A DNA stretch of 64,000 bases from Methanococcoides orientis (GCF_021184045.1 NZ_CP073710.1:1994685-2058684); one strand, 5' to 3'; positions 8,198-19,009 are shown, counted from the stretch's first letter. The notes: a model not told the origin generated them from the sequence alone. Numbers and translations: made by a program.

Positions 8198-8905
8198 TTA
8201 TTGTAACATTGTAACAGGGATAGAGCCATTGTGTAAAGCTGTAGCCACCAATGCGCCTTTAATACCTATATCCTCAAGCTGTCCGATGTCTTCTAAGCCC
8301 CTTACGCCTCCGCCTAGAAGGACGTCGTGTTCACAAACATCTGCTATCAGACTTAAAAATTGTGCATCAAAACCCGCTGACGTTCCCACCATATCCATGT
8401 CAAGGAATATGACATCATTGATATCAAGACCGTTGAGCATCTCAACTATCTCAAGTGGATCTTTGGGCATAGAAGGGTCTGAAGAGAGGATCACACCATC
8501 CTTTTTATCGATACTGACATTTACCCTGGAAGGGTATTGTGAAGCTACCTTCGATATCGTGTCAAGTGAAGCTGTCTCCGTCCCCAGTACGGGGTGGTCT
8601 GCAAGGTCTATTACGGACAGGATATCCTCAAAAGAAGATAACCCCGCATCCAGCATGACATTTGTCTGGTCTGAAACAGCCCTGATAACATCAAAGTTGA
8701 TATCCGGTGCCCCCTGCCCCTGAAGGCGGTTAAGGTCTGCAATATACACATCTGCCGGCCTGAGACTGCGAACGATCTCCACAGGGTCCGATGTTGTGCA
8801 TAGCATACTGGACTCATGTACCGGCCGGTACATGCGACGGTCCCCGCCTTGTGCATGAACAGCATTATGATTATATACATCAAATACAAAGACGATTCGA
8901 AACAT
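8198..8905 (-). CDS. HisA/HisF-related TIM-barrel protein
   Basis: A 235-residue TIM-barrel protein of the archaeal group related to HisA. The first strand (RIVFVFDVYNHNAVHAQGGDR) corresponds to the phosphoribosyl-isomerase active-site strand, but its Asp and downstream residues differ from true HisA. The C-terminal strand LLGGGVRGLEDI is a standard phosphate-binding motif. Known relatives have no assigned reaction. It is divergently arranged with MfnB with 45 bases between starts, so the two may share control, but that is not proof of a shared pathway. Confidence 0.75.
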   Translation of the reverse strand: MFRIVFVFDVYNHNAVHAQGGDRRMYRPVHESSMLCTTSDPVEIVRSLRPADVYIADLNRLQGQGAPDINFDVIRAVSDQTNVMLDAGLSSFEDILSVIDLADHPVLGTETASLDTISKVASQYPSRVNVSIDKKDGVILSSDPSMPKDPLEIVEMLNGLDINDVIFLDMDMVGTSAGFDAQFLSLIADVCEHDVLLGGGVRGLEDIGQLEDIGIKGALVATALHNGSIPVTMLQ

Positions 8906-8950
8906 ATTTAATCGATACTTTAATTCATCCTATAAAAAAGAGGCCAATAT

Positions 8951-9643
8951 ATGAAATTACTCGTAAGTCCTATTAACACTGAAGAAGCGATATCTGCACT
9001 CAATGGCGGAGCAGATGTAATTGATATCAAGAACCCAAAGGAAGGCTCATTAGGTGCAAATTTCCCATGGGTCATCAGAGATGTGAAGGAGGCAATTGAG
9101 GGTAAAAGACCTATCAGTGCCGCACTCGGTGACTTTAATTTCAAGCCTGGCACCGCAGCACTTGCCGCATATGGGGCTGCATCTGCAGGTGCGGACTATG
9201 TGAAGATCGGTCTCTATGACGTAAAGACCGAAGACCAGGCACTTGAAATGATGACCGGTATCGCTGAATCCGTAAAAGGAATGGATATCAAGGTCGTTGC
9301 CTGTGGATATTCCGACTATGAGCGTATCGACTCCATCAATCCGAAGTTACTCCCTGCCATTGGAGAGAAAGCAGGTGTAGACCTCGTTATGGTCGACACT
9401 GGTGTCAAAGACGGTCGCTCCACCTTCGAGTTCATGAACGAAGAGGACCTTGTTGAGTTCGTTAACGATGCACACGCACGCGGACTTGAGACCGCAATTG
9501 CAGGAACCATCAAGTTCGATGACATACCTGCATTAAAGCGCATCCAGCCTACCATCATTGGTGTGCGCGGCATTGTCTGTGGCGGAGACCGCAGCACTAC
9601 CATCAAACAGGAGCTTGTCGAGAAATTAAAGAGTGAGATCTGA
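8951..9643 (+). CDS. mfnB: (5-Formylfuran-3-yl)methyl phosphate synthase, methanofuran pathway
   Basis: A 230-residue protein matching MfnB, which condenses two glyceraldehyde-3-phosphate molecules to make the furan ring of methanofuran. It shows KLLVSPINTEEAISAL at the start, DVIDIKNPKEGSLGANFP with the catalytic lysine region, a middle KIGLYD strand and a C-terminal phosphate-binding RGIVCGGDRS. The ATG follows a GAGG site by seven bases, and a TATA-like CTTTAA lies near 8917, implying a short leader. Methanofuran is the C1 acceptor used by Ftr, encoded near the right end of the window. Confidence 0.93.
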   Translation: MKLLVSPINTEEAISALNGGADVIDIKNPKEGSLGANFPWVIRDVKEAIEGKRPISAALGDFNFKPGTAALAAYGAASAGADYVKIGLYDVKTEDQALEMMTGIAESVKGMDIKVVACGYSDYERIDSINPKLLPAIGEKAGVDLVMVDTGVKDGRSTFEFMNEEDLVEFVNDAHARGLETAIAGTIKFDDIPALKRIQPTIIGVRGIVCGGDRSTTIKQELVEKLKSEI

Positions 9644-9791
9644 TAGGTCTCATACCTATTTTTCTTTTGCAGAAGCTCTTCTGCATCATCTTTTATTTAT
9701 ACTATTACCGTAGAATTTACTCTGTAGTGGGTTTTGCATTCATCGCCCCTGGCACTGCCTTTCCTTCAATGCCCCACCACAGGTGATCGAT

Positions 9792-11990
9792 ATGTCCGAA
9801 GACCTTATTGTTCGTGTTGCAGAAGCAAACCACCGTGATGCAGGCAGAGGCATCGCCAGACTTTCCAATGCGCTTATGCAAAGAATTGGTGCAGTAAGTG
9901 GGGACATCATCGAGATAAAGAATAAAAAGAAGACCTATGCAAGGGTCCTGCCGGCAAACCTTGATGATGATGGGGAAGAGATCATCCGCATCGACGGCAA
10001 CCTGAGAAGTAATGCAAGTGTTGGCATCGACGACCAGGTAACTGTCAGGAGAGTTATTGAAAAGGAAGCCGAAAAAATAACTCTTGCACCCACCCGAGCC
10101 TTCGCCCAGGAAAGGCTTTCACGCTCAATACACCGTAATCTGGAAGGGCGCCCTCTGGAAAGAGGACAGCGTATCAGGATAGAGACCGTTAACAATCCTC
10201 TTAACTTTATTGTCAAGTCAACAGTACCCCCGGGTCCCGTTGTTGTAGGTCGTACAACCCACATCATAATGGACAAGCCAATTGCTGAAACAGATATCAA
10301 TGAAGGGGTGTCCTATGAGGATATCGGCGGCTTGAAACGTGAACTGGGGCTGATGCGCGAGATGATAGAACTTCCTCTGCGCCATCCGGAACTTTTTGAC
10401 AAGCTCGGTGTTGATCCTCCAAAAGGAGTACTGCTCTACGGCCCTCCCGGCACAGGCAAGACAATGATAGCAAAAGCGGTTGCCAGTGAGAGTGAAGCAA
10501 ACTTCATACCGATCAGCGGCCCTGAGATCATATCCAAATACTACGGCGAGAGCGAGCAGAAGCTCCGCGAGATCTTCGAAAACGCGGAAAAGGAAGGACC
10601 TTCCATCATCTTCATCGACGAGATAGATTCCATCGCACCAAAGCGTGATGACGTTGTCGGAGAAGTGGAAAGAAGAGTTGTAGCTCAGCTGCTCTCACTG
10701 ATGGACGGATTGAAGAGCAGAGGAAAAGTTATAGTTATAGCAGCCACGAACCGCCCGAATTCCATTGACCAGGCATTGCGCCGAGGTGGCCGGTTCGACC
10801 GTGAGATCGAAATAGGGATCCCGGACAGGGGCGGGCGGCTGCAGATACTCTACGTCCATACCCGTGGAATGCCTATAGAAAAGAGCATGCGTCTTGATAT
10901 GATAGCCGATATGACCCATGGTTTTGTAGGAGCAGACCTGTCATCCTTATGCAAGGAAGCAGCAATGCATGCCCTTCGCAGGATGCTCCCCATGATCAGC
11001 ATAGAGGAGGAGATCCCAGCCGAGATAATGGAACAGCTGGAGGTCACTGAAGCTGATTTTATCGAAGCGCACCGGAACATCGAACCATCTGCACTCAGGG
11101 AAGTGTTCGTAGAGGTCCCGCATGTCATGTGGGATGACATCGGTGGACTGGAACAGGCAAAACAGGAACTCATCGAAGCTGTGGAATGGCCTCTGAAATA
11201 CCCGGAGATGTTCAAAAGCCTGAACACCAGCCCGCCAAGAGGCATACTGCTTTTCGGACCACCTGGAACAGGAAAGACACTTCTGGCAAAGGCTGTTGCA
11301 AACGAAAGTGAGGCTAATTTCATCAGTATAAAGGGACCAGAACTTCTCAGCAAGTACGTTGGAGAATCCGAGAAAGCGGTCCGTGAAACATTCAGGAAAG
11401 CCAAACAGGCAGCTCCAACGGTTATTTTCTTTGATGAGCTTGACTCCATGGTCCCAAAAAGGGGAATGGGGCTTGAATCACAGGTAACTGAACGTGTTGT
11501 CAGCCAGATACTTACCGAGATTGATGGTATAGAGGAAATGAAGGACATTGTGGTCGTTGCCGCCACGAACCGTCCGGACATAATCGATCCTGCACTTTTA
11601 AGACCGGGACGTTTTGACAGGCTTATCTATGTAAAAGCACCTGAAAGGGAGGAGCGTATCAAGATCTTTAACATCCATCTTGCCGGCAAACCTCTTTCAG
11701 ATGATATCAGCCCTTCCGAACTTGCTGATATGACACAAGGTTATGTTGGTGCAGATATCGAAGCGGTTTGCAGGGAAGCTGCAATGATGGCATTAAGAGA
11801 GAACATCAAACCGAAAATGACAAAGGAAGAAGCTTATGAAGCAGCCGGAAGAATAGTGCTTCAAACATCACATTTCAGGAAAGCAATGTCACGCATCAGA
11901 CCCTCTACATCAAAAAGTGAGATGGAGATGTATGTAGAAACCGCCTGCATGTTCTCAAGATCATCAGGATCGGAAGAGAATGAAGACTGA
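9792..11990 (+). CDS. CDC48/VCP-type AAA+ ATPase
   Basis: A 732-residue double-AAA protein of the CDC48/p97 type, a hexameric unfoldase that prepares proteins for degradation, in archaea alongside the proteasome. The N-terminal 180 residues form the double-psi-barrel substrate-binding domain. The D1 ring has Walker A GPPGTGKT and Walker B IIFIDEID, and D2 repeats both ([16 protein letters not shown]). Arginine fingers lie in the following RPGRFD-type motifs. The ATG at 9792 is chosen because AGGTGAT ends four bases before it; GTG at 9783 lies inside that site. A TATA-like TTTATTTATACTA lies near 9690. The RNA-ligase partner gene follows after 57 bases. Confidence 0.95.
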   Translation: MSEDLIVRVAEANHRDAGRGIARLSNALMQRIGAVSGDIIEIKNKKKTYARVLPANLDDDGEEIIRIDGNLRSNASVGIDDQVTVRRVIEKEAEKITLAPTRAFAQERLSRSIHRNLEGRPLERGQRIRIETVNNPLNFIVKSTVPPGPVVVGRTTHIIMDKPIAETDINEGVSYEDIGGLKRELGLMREMIELPLRHPELFDKLGVDPPKGVLLYGPPGTGKTMIAKAVASESEANFIPISGPEIISKYYGESEQKLREIFENAEKEGPSIIFIDEIDSIAPKRDDVVGEVERRVVAQLLSLMDGLKSRGKVIVIAATNRPNSIDQALRRGGRFDREIEIGIPDRGGRLQILYVHTRGMPIEKSMRLDMIADMTHGFVGADLSSLCKEAAMHALRRMLPMISIEEEIPAEIMEQLEVTEADFIEAHRNIEPSALREVFVEVPHVMWDDIGGLEQAKQELIEAVEWPLKYPEMFKSLNTSPPRGILLFGPPGTGKTLLAKAVANESEANFISIKGPELLSKYVGESEKAVRETFRKAKQAAPTVIFFDELDSMVPKRGMGLESQVTERVVSQILTEIDGIEEMKDIVVVAATNRPDIIDPALLRPGRFDRLIYVKAPEREERIKIFNIHLAGKPLSDDISPSELADMTQGYVGADIEAVCREAAMMALRENIKPKMTKEEAYEAAGRIVLQTSHFRKAMSRIRPSTSKSEMEMYVETACMFSRSSGSEENED

Positions 11991-12047
11991 GGGAAAAAAG
12001 AATAAGAGCCTAAATACAGATATTGTATCACTCAAGGGGGAGTAACA

Positions 12048-12743
12048 ACGTTAAGACAAAGATTTGTAATAGATACTACCGCTCTGACCGACCTTCAGAC
12101 TCGGGAAATGATGGGGATTGAGGATCTTTGCGAGGGGATGCGTACAATACTGGAACTGATAGCAGAATCAAGGCTCCATCTACAGATAAGCTGTTATGTT
12201 CCATTCCCGTCCGTATACAAGGAACTTCATGAGTTTGCAAAGAACAACGATTGTGACGATGAGGTCATTGCAAAGATAGATACATGGCTTGTCAAAAAAA
12301 CACCGGACAGGCATGATGTGAAGATACCATCCCATATTTTCCACGAGTATGTTGCATACATGCGCGAGCGTATCAACAAAGGCATGAACGTGGCAGAAGA
12401 AGCCATCAGGGAAGCTTCCGTACAATGCCTTTCTGTCAACCCCGAAATGGATGCGGGCTATGACATGGATAATGTGATCGATCGCGAGCTTATTGGTGGC
12501 ATAGTAGGCAAGTTCAGGAACAAGTACCGTTCAGCACTTCGATATGGAATCCTTGACAGCGCACCGGACATTGATGTGCTGCTGCTTGCAAAGGAGCTGG
12601 ATGCTGCAGTTGTTGCAAGTGATTACGGGATCCAGAAATGGGCAGAACAACTTGGAGTCAGGTTCGTACCTGCAACAACATTTCCAATGATGCTACAGGA
12701 ATACCTTAAGCACACGCCTTCGAAAAGTAACGACAGAAAGTGA
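12048..12743 (+). CDS. RNA ligase partner protein (PIN-like), apparent ACG start
   Basis: A protein of about 231 residues of the RNA-ligase partner family, a PIN-like putative ribonuclease found beside archaeal RNA ligases. The family N-terminus aligns with the sequence from ACG at 12048: [19 protein letters not shown], whose Asp is the first acidic residue of the PIN fold. From the previous stop (12003) to the ATG at 12108 there is no ATG, GTG or TTG, and starting at 12108 would delete that strand. A strong GGGGGAG site at 12036-12042 ends five bases before ACG, so ACG is the best start. It may be a rare non-standard start or a sequence error. No RNA ligase gene is seen nearby. Confidence 0.8.
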   Translation, partial: TLRQRFVIDTTALTDLQTREMMGIEDLCEGMRTILELIAESRLHLQISCYVPFPSVYKELHEFAKNNDCDDEVIAKIDTWLVKKTPDRHDVKIPSHIFHEYVAYMRERINKGMNVAEEAIREASVQCLSVNPEMDAGYDMDNVIDRELIGGIVGKFRNKYRSALRYGILDSAPDIDVLLLAKELDAAVVASDYGIQKWAEQLGVRFVPATTFPMMLQEYLKHTPSKSNDRK

Positions 12744-12746
12744 GTA

Positions 12747-13592
12747 TTAAGCACCAACGATGAACGAGACCAATGCGAAGAGCATTGCGAACTTAAATAA
12801 TTTAGAAGAGCGTGCAGCATCATTCTTTCCAAGTATCTGATAGACCGCTATGAGGAAGAAGATGTCTGCAATTGCCACAACGAAAAGGTATCTTTCGTTC
12901 AGTATTGATTGAAGATAGGGCACAGGGCTTGCCAGCATGGCTATAAGACCAAAAACTGCTGCCACATAGGATGCTTTCTTTGAACCGATAAGGATCGGCA
13001 ATGTTCTTGCACCTTCTTTTTTGTCGCCTTCCACATCCTCGATGTCCTTTACGATCTCACGAGCGATGGTAGCAAGCGTTGCCAGCAGGAAAAGAACAAC
13101 TACTGCCTGGAGACCTTCCATGCCGAAAACTGCACCGCCGAAAAGGAATGTAGACCCCGTAAGGTAACCTACCGAAGCATTGCCGAAGAAGGGAGTTCGT
13201 TTCAGGCTCTTTGCATAGAGTATCAAAACAAGTGAATTTAGCATGGCAATGATGCCACAAAGCACATTGACAAGAAATGCCATTGCGATCCCTGCACCAA
13301 AAAGTATGAGAGAGAAATAAAGGGCACTCTTTAATGAAACCCTGCCAGAGGGGATCGGCCTTGAAGGCTTGTTCACGGTATCTATGTCGATATCAAAATA
13401 ATCGTTAAGCCCGTTCCCGGCACCTGTGACGAAAAAGACAATGAAAAAGACAAGCGATGCATCGTAAAATGAAAGCGATGCAGCTGAACCTGCTGATGAG
13501 AGAATGTTGTATGCTATCAGGACACCGACCAGTGCAGCAAAAGCTGCCATTGCACAGTTGCCGCCACGCATCAGTTCGAGATAGGATCGCAT
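12747..13592 (-). CDS. Digeranylgeranylglyceryl phosphate synthase (UbiA family)
   Basis: A 281-residue integral membrane prenyltransferase that adds the second geranylgeranyl chain in archaeal lipid synthesis. It has the first aspartate motif NDYFDIDID, the following [10 protein letters not shown], the second aspartate motif DIEDVEGD, and about eight to nine hydrophobic helices. The ATG at 13592 is used rather than the upstream TTG because AGAGGAAAT lies just before it. It runs with nadA: 23 bases separate nadA's stop from this start, and the two genes probably share a promoter. Confidence 0.93.
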   Translation of the reverse strand: MRSYLELMRGGNCAMAAFAALVGVLIAYNILSSAGSAASLSFYDASLVFFIVFFVTGAGNGLNDYFDIDIDTVNKPSRPIPSGRVSLKSALYFSLILFGAGIAMAFLVNVLCGIIAMLNSLVLILYAKSLKRTPFFGNASVGYLTGSTFLFGGAVFGMEGLQAVVVLFLLATLATIAREIVKDIEDVEGDKKEGARTLPILIGSKKASYVAAVFGLIAMLASPVPYLQSILNERYLFVVAIADIFFLIAVYQILGKNDAARSSKLFKFAMLFALVSFIVGA

Positions 13593-13615
13593 CTTTATTT
13601 CCTCTTTAAGCAACG

Positions 13616-14536
13616 TTACCTGCTACGTTTGACCTCTAACATGCGGTCAAGGGACCGTTTTGCACCCAAACGTATGTCTTCCGGTACTGTCACAACATGT
13701 TCCATGTTCTCCAGTGAACGCAGTACTGCTTCCAGGTTGATCATCTTCATGTCAGAGCAGAAGGCAAATCTGGAAACTGGATAGAATATTTTTTCGGGGT
13801 TCTCAAGTTCCAGCTGGTGCATTATTCCCTGCTCTGTGGAAATGATAAAATCATTGCATGAAGAATTCTTTACATACTTCAGCATGCCTGTGGTACTGAA
13901 CACGTGGTCTGCCTCCTCAAGTACCTGAAAGCGGCATTCAGGATGTGCTATCATTTCTGCATCCGGATGATCGTGCATTGCCTTCAGAGCATCTTCTTCA
14001 AGGATCTGGTTGTGTACAGGGCAGTAACCGTTCCACGGAATTATCTTCTTTTCAGTGTGTTTTGCAACATAAGCTGCAAGGTTCTTGTCCGGAACGAAGA
14101 TGATCTCATCTGCATCCAATGAGTTCACAACTTCCACCGCATTGGCCGATGTACAGCAGATATCACTTTCAGCCTTGACATCGGCCCTTGTGTTAACATA
14201 GCAGACCACCATTGCATCAGGATGCTTTTTCTTCATCTCACGAAGAGATGGCACATCCACCATTGCCGCCATGGGACAGTTCGCATCTGCATCCGGCATA
14301 AGAACCGTCTTTTCAGGAGAGAGGACCGCAGCGCTTTCAGCCATGAAGCTTACACCACAAAACACGATCACATCGGCATCCTGATCGACTGCTTCCTGAC
14401 TCAATCCAAGAGAGTCGCCTACAAAATCTGCAATATCCTGAACTTCATCACGTGCATAGCAATGAGCCAGGATCACGGCATTGCGCTCTTTTTTTAACGA
14501 TCTGATCTTATTGATGATGGTTTGCCTGTCCTGCAT
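13616..14536 (-). CDS. nadA: Quinolinate synthase
   Basis: A 306-residue quinolinate synthase that joins iminoaspartate and dihydroxyacetone phosphate. The chain contains [31 protein letters not shown] and a conserved [12 protein letters not shown], with cysteines positioned for the 4Fe-4S cluster. The start ATG follows GTGAT. It precedes the prenyltransferase gene on the same strand and lies about 100 bases after nadX, which supplies iminoaspartate. The two nad genes here and nadC on the other strand make up the NAD de novo route. Confidence 0.95.
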   Translation of the reverse strand: MQDRQTIINKIRSLKKERNAVILAHCYARDEVQDIADFVGDSLGLSQEAVDQDADVIVFCGVSFMAESAAVLSPEKTVLMPDADANCPMAAMVDVPSLREMKKKHPDAMVVCYVNTRADVKAESDICCTSANAVEVVNSLDADEIIFVPDKNLAAYVAKHTEKKIIPWNGYCPVHNQILEEDALKAMHDHPDAEMIAHPECRFQVLEEADHVFSTTGMLKYVKNSSCNDFIISTEQGIMHQLELENPEKIFYPVSRFAFCSDMKMINLEAVLRSLENMEHVVTVPEDIRLGAKRSLDRMLEVKRSR

Positions 14537-14644
14537 ATGATCACTTGATTTTTCAATTTTGTAGCCGGTTACGACATGTTAATGAATGTTGATAGACCGA
14601 GCTACAATAACTAAGGATTAAACGTTTTTGCCCCAACGGACCAA

Positions 14645-15460
14645 TTATGTGCCTACCTGAAGCGGAGATGCGATCTTCTTTAACGTGGATATCGCTGACA
14701 GGGCCGCCAGGTAACTTGTTTTGGGGTTTGTCGGGGCCGGGACGTTCTCCACACGGCTTGTGAACATTCCGAACTCTCCTTCCACAGTAATTTCATGGAT
14801 GTTCCTTGAAAGCGCAGGATTTGCAACGATCCTGACCTTCGTTCTGTCAAAACCGATACCTGCAATGCTCAGGGAAGCTGCAACGTTAACGTTGGCAGGA
14901 AAAGCTTTGACGGCTTCTGATGCCATACCATCAAATATCACGGTCTTTCCTGTGATAGCATCAAGATCTATGTTGTTCTGGATAACATAGGGTGCCCCTG
15001 CAAGGCTTCTGGGATGCTTCTCCGTGGTCAGTGTAACCGAATAGATCGTTTTTGCAGATGCGGATTTTAAGCCATCCAGACCTGCAATTGCTCCTGAGGG
15101 CAGGTATATCTTGCAGTCATACTCCTTTGCAAGGTCAGTGGTAGTTTTAAGGAGATTCTGATCAGCAAAAGCTCCTACACTTATAGACATGACATCACAC
15201 TTTGCATGAAGAGCAGTAGGAACTACTTCGTAGACTGCCTGCTGGGACGCACATTCTACCACAAGGTCAACATGCTTTACCATCTCTACGATCTCAAGAA
15301 CTTTCGGATCCACGTTCCTGAGCTGTTCTTTCAAATCAATTGTTGCCTGTTCGTGTCTGTCATACACTGCATACAGTTCGACATCTATGTGGCCGGAATC
15401 GATAGCTTTGCAAAGTTCGGTACCGATAGCTCCACATCCGAACACTCCGATCTTTAGCAT
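14645..15460 (-). CDS. nadX: L-aspartate dehydrogenase
   Basis: A 271-residue protein of the NadX family that oxidises aspartate to iminoaspartate with NAD(P), feeding NadA. The N-terminal Rossmann motif is GVFGCGAIGTELCKAI. The middle has the substrate-binding SGAIAGLDGL and a C-terminal aspartate-dehydrogenase domain including NVNVAASLSIAGIG. AGGAG precedes the ATG. It is divergent from nadC, with 135 bases between their starts carrying promoters for both. Confidence 0.94.
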   Translation of the reverse strand: MLKIGVFGCGAIGTELCKAIDSGHIDVELYAVYDRHEQATIDLKEQLRNVDPKVLEIVEMVKHVDLVVECASQQAVYEVVPTALHAKCDVMSISVGAFADQNLLKTTTDLAKEYDCKIYLPSGAIAGLDGLKSASAKTIYSVTLTTEKHPRSLAGAPYVIQNNIDLDAITGKTVIFDGMASEAVKAFPANVNVAASLSIAGIGFDRTKVRIVANPALSRNIHEITVEGEFGMFTSRVENVPAPTNPKTSYLAALSAISTLKKIASPLQVGT

Positions 15461-15595
15461 TCTGGACTCCTTATGAATATTTTATTAATTAGATAATGGT
15501 TAGTTGAATATCGGCCGACCTATAAGTTCGACCATGGTATTCCAAAATACTCTAAAAGCATATAAACCTCTTGAGGCATTAATATATGTGGTAAT

Positions 15596-16432
15596 ATGAT
15601 ACTGAACTGTGAGATAGAACGATTCATCAGTGAAGATCTTGGGGCTAACGATATTTCCTGCACCCTTGTTCCTGAAACAAAGATCAATGCGATAATTTTT
15701 GCAAAAGAGGATTGTGTTGTCGCAGGGATAGAAGTTGCACAAAAGATAATGGAATACTTTGGTATCCAGACACATACGGAACTTGTGGAAGGGAATGAGA
15801 TCAAAGCAGGGGATACGATATTTAAGATAACTGGAAACTCCGTAGCAATATTACGTGCCGAACGCCTTGTCCTGAACTTCCTGGGACATCTGACCGGAAT
15901 TGCGACACTTACCCACAGATATGTACAGACCGTCAGGCAGTATTCGGATACAAAGGTGGCCGGGACCAGGAAAACAACTCCGGGGATCAGAAAGTTCGAA
16001 AAGCTTGCCATTATTGCAGGTGGAGGAGATCCTCACAGGTTCGATCTCTCAGATGCCATTATGATCAAGGACAACCACAGGAACGCCATGGGTCTTGAGA
16101 ACGCGATCATTTCCGCCAAAGAACTGGCCGGATTCACACAGAAGATAGATGTGGAGGTCGAAACCGCAGAAGATGCCATCACAGCGGCACGACTGGGTGT
16201 AGACATTATAATGTTCGACAACATGTTACCCGGACAGGTGATCCATACGCTGGAAAAATTGAAGCGTGAAGGGGTCAGGGACGATGTCATAATTGAGGTT
16301 TCAGGAGGCATAAACCTGGACAACATTTCAGAATATGCCAAGACAGGCGTTGATGTGATATCTGTGGGTTCACTGGTGCATAAAGCAGAGTGGACGGATA
16401 TCAGTCTTGAATTGGTAGAAACTGATATGTGA
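15596..16432 (+). CDS. nadC: Nicotinate-nucleotide pyrophosphorylase
   Basis: A 278-residue quinolinate phosphoribosyltransferase. It has the conserved TRKTTPGIRKFEKLAI active-site loop, the GGGDPHRFDLSDAIMIKDNH segment that binds substrate and phosphate, and the C-terminal EVSGGI barrel strand. With nadA and nadX on the opposite strand it completes the aspartate-to-nicotinate mononucleotide route. The ATG follows the weak ribosome site GTGGT. Confidence 0.95.
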   Translation: MILNCEIERFISEDLGANDISCTLVPETKINAIIFAKEDCVVAGIEVAQKIMEYFGIQTHTELVEGNEIKAGDTIFKITGNSVAILRAERLVLNFLGHLTGIATLTHRYVQTVRQYSDTKVAGTRKTTPGIRKFEKLAIIAGGGDPHRFDLSDAIMIKDNHRNAMGLENAIISAKELAGFTQKIDVEVETAEDAITAARLGVDIIMFDNMLPGQVIHTLEKLKREGVRDDVIIEVSGGINLDNISEYAKTGVDVISVGSLVHKAEWTDISLELVETDM

Positions 16433-16540
16433 TGCCATTATCACAAACTATTTATTGGATTCTCATATTGTATTGATGCTGGTGGAGTATATACTCTAAA
16501 AAACTAATAAATAGCAATTTACTTCTGCGTCGAGGGAATT

Positions 16541-17791
16541 ATGTTTCGGTCTAAAAATTTGTTTGTGACGATAGTGGCGATAGCATTGATAGCTTTGATG
16601 TTCACATCGAGTGCATCTGCCAAAGATGTCTTGTTCAACGGAAGCATAGAGGAAGGAGACGGATACCAGATCAATAATATAGTGATCGATATTGCCGAGG
16701 TGTTCGTAGATGCTGGCACCTGTGTTTTCAAAGTATATGATCAGGATGAACTGATACATGACAAAATGCTTAACGAGGAAGACTCGTTCTCTTTTGACGT
16801 GGAAGAAGGAACTATAGAATTCACATTGGACGCCGTGATCGGAGGAATGGTGCCACGTGCAACAATGTCAATTACCATAGATGATGACGATGCAGTTTAT
16901 CTGGATAAGATAATTGATGGTGGCCATGATAAGGCAGAATTCTCAGGTACACCTGAACTGAAGATAACAAAGGAAGTAAGTTCCTATAGCGTAGAGCAGG
17001 GCGATGTTGTCACGATCAAAGTAGTGGTCAGGAACGACGGAGACGGAAGAGCTACTGAGGTTCGTTTTACTGATCCGAAGCCTGCCGGATTTATCTTGCA
17101 GGAGATTACTCTTGAAGAAGCAGGTCCAATGTCAATAGACAAATATGAAGAAAGGATCATTTTCCTCTATAAGCTACAGGCAAATGAACCAGGCACATTT
17201 GAACTTAAACCCACTGTTGCAACATTCTCCAATGAAGCAGATCTGGACTTCCCACAGATTACCTCGAACAGACCTGTTGTTACGGTCACTGGCGAAGAGA
17301 AAGTAGCAGAACTTGAGTTCTCCACTTCAATGAACACCAGAAGCGTGCAAAGAGGCGATGATGTAGAGGTCACAATCAATATCAGGAACATCGGTGAAGC
17401 CTCTGCAAATGGTGTCGTATTGAACATCCAGATCCCCGAAGGACTTGATTTTGAAAGCACCAGTGATAACATTGAAATGATCAATAATGTACCAAAAGTA
17501 TATATTGAGAACTTTGGCCTGAATCAGGAAAAAGAGATCAAATACAATATCAAGCCAACTGAAGTGGGAACTTATACAATTACAACAGAATATTCATACC
17601 AGTATGAAAGTGGTAGTTCTAAAGGACCAGAGGTTGTCAGCGGGGAGCTAACTACAAACTCACTCACTGTGGCAAAAGGTGAATATGATGTGCTTTTCGA
17701 ACAGCCTTTGTATGTGTATGCCATTCCATTAGTGTTCATTCTTGCAATAGGAGGATGGATCTTCTACCGTTCTAAGCAATACAAATACTGA
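16541..17791 (+). CDS. Surface protein with two CARDB/DUF11-like repeats and a C-terminal anchor
   Basis: A 416-residue exported protein. A signal peptide ends near ASAKD (about residue 26). After a beta-rich N-terminal region, two similar immunoglobulin-like domains follow (from about residues 147 and 263), each containing a strand of the type VxGDxVxxxIxxxNxGxAxA, as in CARDB/DUF11 surface repeats. A single hydrophobic helix near 387-405 and a short basic tail (YRSKQYKY) anchor the chain, with most of the protein outside. Related archaeal proteins sit in the S-layer or cell envelope. A GAGGGAATT site precedes the ATG. Function beyond a structural or binding role is not deducible. Confidence 0.75.
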   Translation: MFRSKNLFVTIVAIALIALMFTSSASAKDVLFNGSIEEGDGYQINNIVIDIAEVFVDAGTCVFKVYDQDELIHDKMLNEEDSFSFDVEEGTIEFTLDAVIGGMVPRATMSITIDDDDAVYLDKIIDGGHDKAEFSGTPELKITKEVSSYSVEQGDVVTIKVVVRNDGDGRATEVRFTDPKPAGFILQEITLEEAGPMSIDKYEERIIFLYKLQANEPGTFELKPTVATFSNEADLDFPQITSNRPVVTVTGEEKVAELEFSTSMNTRSVQRGDDVEVTINIRNIGEASANGVVLNIQIPEGLDFESTSDNIEMINNVPKVYIENFGLNQEKEIKYNIKPTEVGTYTITTEYSYQYESGSSKGPEVVSGELTTNSLTVAKGEYDVLFEQPLYVYAIPLVFILAIGGWIFYRSKQYKY

Positions 17792-17847
17792 TCACCAACT
17801 AACTTCATAATTAACGTTTCAAGAGAGATAAAATCTGGAGGAATTAT

Positions 17848-18954
17848 TTGCTCAATATACTTGTCATAGGAAATGGTCAATGTGGTAACCGTATCCTTGA
17901 TGCGATAAACAAAGAGGCTTTTGGTGGTAAAAGCAAATTTGCAAAGTTCTACTCACAGCAGAAATATAAGAGCAATGTTGAGACAATAGCGATCAACACT
18001 GCAATGAACGACCTGAAAGAAATGAGGTTCACCAAAGCAAAGGACAGATTGCATATCCCTCACCTTCACGGAGTCGGTGCAAACCGCAATGTCGGCAAGC
18101 ATGTCTTTGAAGATAACAAAGCAAACATCATGCGCCAGATCGAGGAAAGGGGAAACTTCGATATCGGCTTTGTGCTCACGTCTGCATCAGGCGGAACAGG
18201 ATCATCCTTTACACCTCCGCTTATCGAGGAACTGAAGAAGAACTATGATTTCCCGATCTATGCTGTCGTTGTCCTCCCTTTCAGGGAAGAGGGGACGCTC
18301 TACCTTCAGAATGCGGCATTCTGCCTGAAGGATATACGTGACAGCGGAGTTGACGGTATAATACTTGCTGATAACCAGTTCCTCAAACAAATGGGAGGAG
18401 ATGTACAGTCAGCATACAACACCATCAATGATATGATCGCAAAGCGCATCCTATTCCTTCTCGATGCACTGGATAGCGAAATGATGATGGTGACCGATCT
18501 TGGGGACTTCAAGACAGTTATGAGTGGGGGTGCGGGGCTTGCAACCATCGGTTTCTATGAAGCCGATAAGGGAACGCCGATCAAGTCAACGATACAAAAA
18601 GCACTTTCACCTTCAGGACTTCTGTTCTCCACTGATGTTTACAAGGAAGGCAGCAGGGCAATGGTCATCATAAAAGGTGACAAGTCATACCTGAGCATTG
18701 ACGAGATATCCACAGAAGTTGAAAAATTGTCATCATCTGTAGGTCATGTTTTCAAAGGTATCATTGTCAGGAAAGGAGAAAGTCCCCAAGTACTTGCTGT
18801 GCTGACACTGGAAGTTGCAGAAGAACTTGAAAACCTTTATTCTGTTGCCGTAGATGCGATCCATCAGGAACGCGAAAAGAAAACAAGGGTTACCGAGCAG
18901 AAAGGAGTCGATCGGGCATTCTCCCAGATCGATGGGCTTGAGCCTGATTATTAA
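17848..18954 (+). CDS. CetZ-type tubulin/FtsZ homologue
   Basis: A 368-residue GTPase of the archaeal CetZ group, which affects cell shape and motility in haloarchaea rather than being the main division FtsZ. The nucleotide-binding N-terminus is ILVIGNGQCGNRIL, and the tubulin signature is SASGGTGSSFT at about residues 112-122. The chain has the tubulin-type C-terminal domain and ends with an acidic, proline-containing tail. The start is TTG, supported by GGAGGAATT four bases earlier. It is followed by a clear terminator. Confidence 0.9.
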   Translation: MLNILVIGNGQCGNRILDAINKEAFGGKSKFAKFYSQQKYKSNVETIAINTAMNDLKEMRFTKAKDRLHIPHLHGVGANRNVGKHVFEDNKANIMRQIEERGNFDIGFVLTSASGGTGSSFTPPLIEELKKNYDFPIYAVVVLPFREEGTLYLQNAAFCLKDIRDSGVDGIILADNQFLKQMGGDVQSAYNTINDMIAKRILFLLDALDSEMMMVTDLGDFKTVMSGGAGLATIGFYEADKGTPIKSTIQKALSPSGLLFSTDVYKEGSRAMVIIKGDKSYLSIDEISTEVEKLSSSVGHVFKGIIVRKGESPQVLAVLTLEVAEELENLYSVAVDAIHQEREKKTRVTEQKGVDRAFSQIDGLEPDY

Positions 18955-18963
18955 ACATTCTAT

Positions 18964-19009
18964 AATATCCCTTAAAGGGATATTTCATACTATTTTTTTA
19001 CTTTTTTTG
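18964..19009 (+). terminator. Terminator after cetZ-like gene
   Basis: AATATCCC (18964-18971) and GGGATATT (18977-18984) form a perfect 8-bp stem with a 5-base loop, followed by two T runs. It lies 10 bases after the stop. Confidence 0.65.

Noticed and set aside
10850..11581. A 243-residue open frame on the minus strand inside the CDC48 gene
   Set aside because: It is serine- and methionine-rich with no domain, and the plus-strand gene is unmistakable; it is a shadow of that gene.
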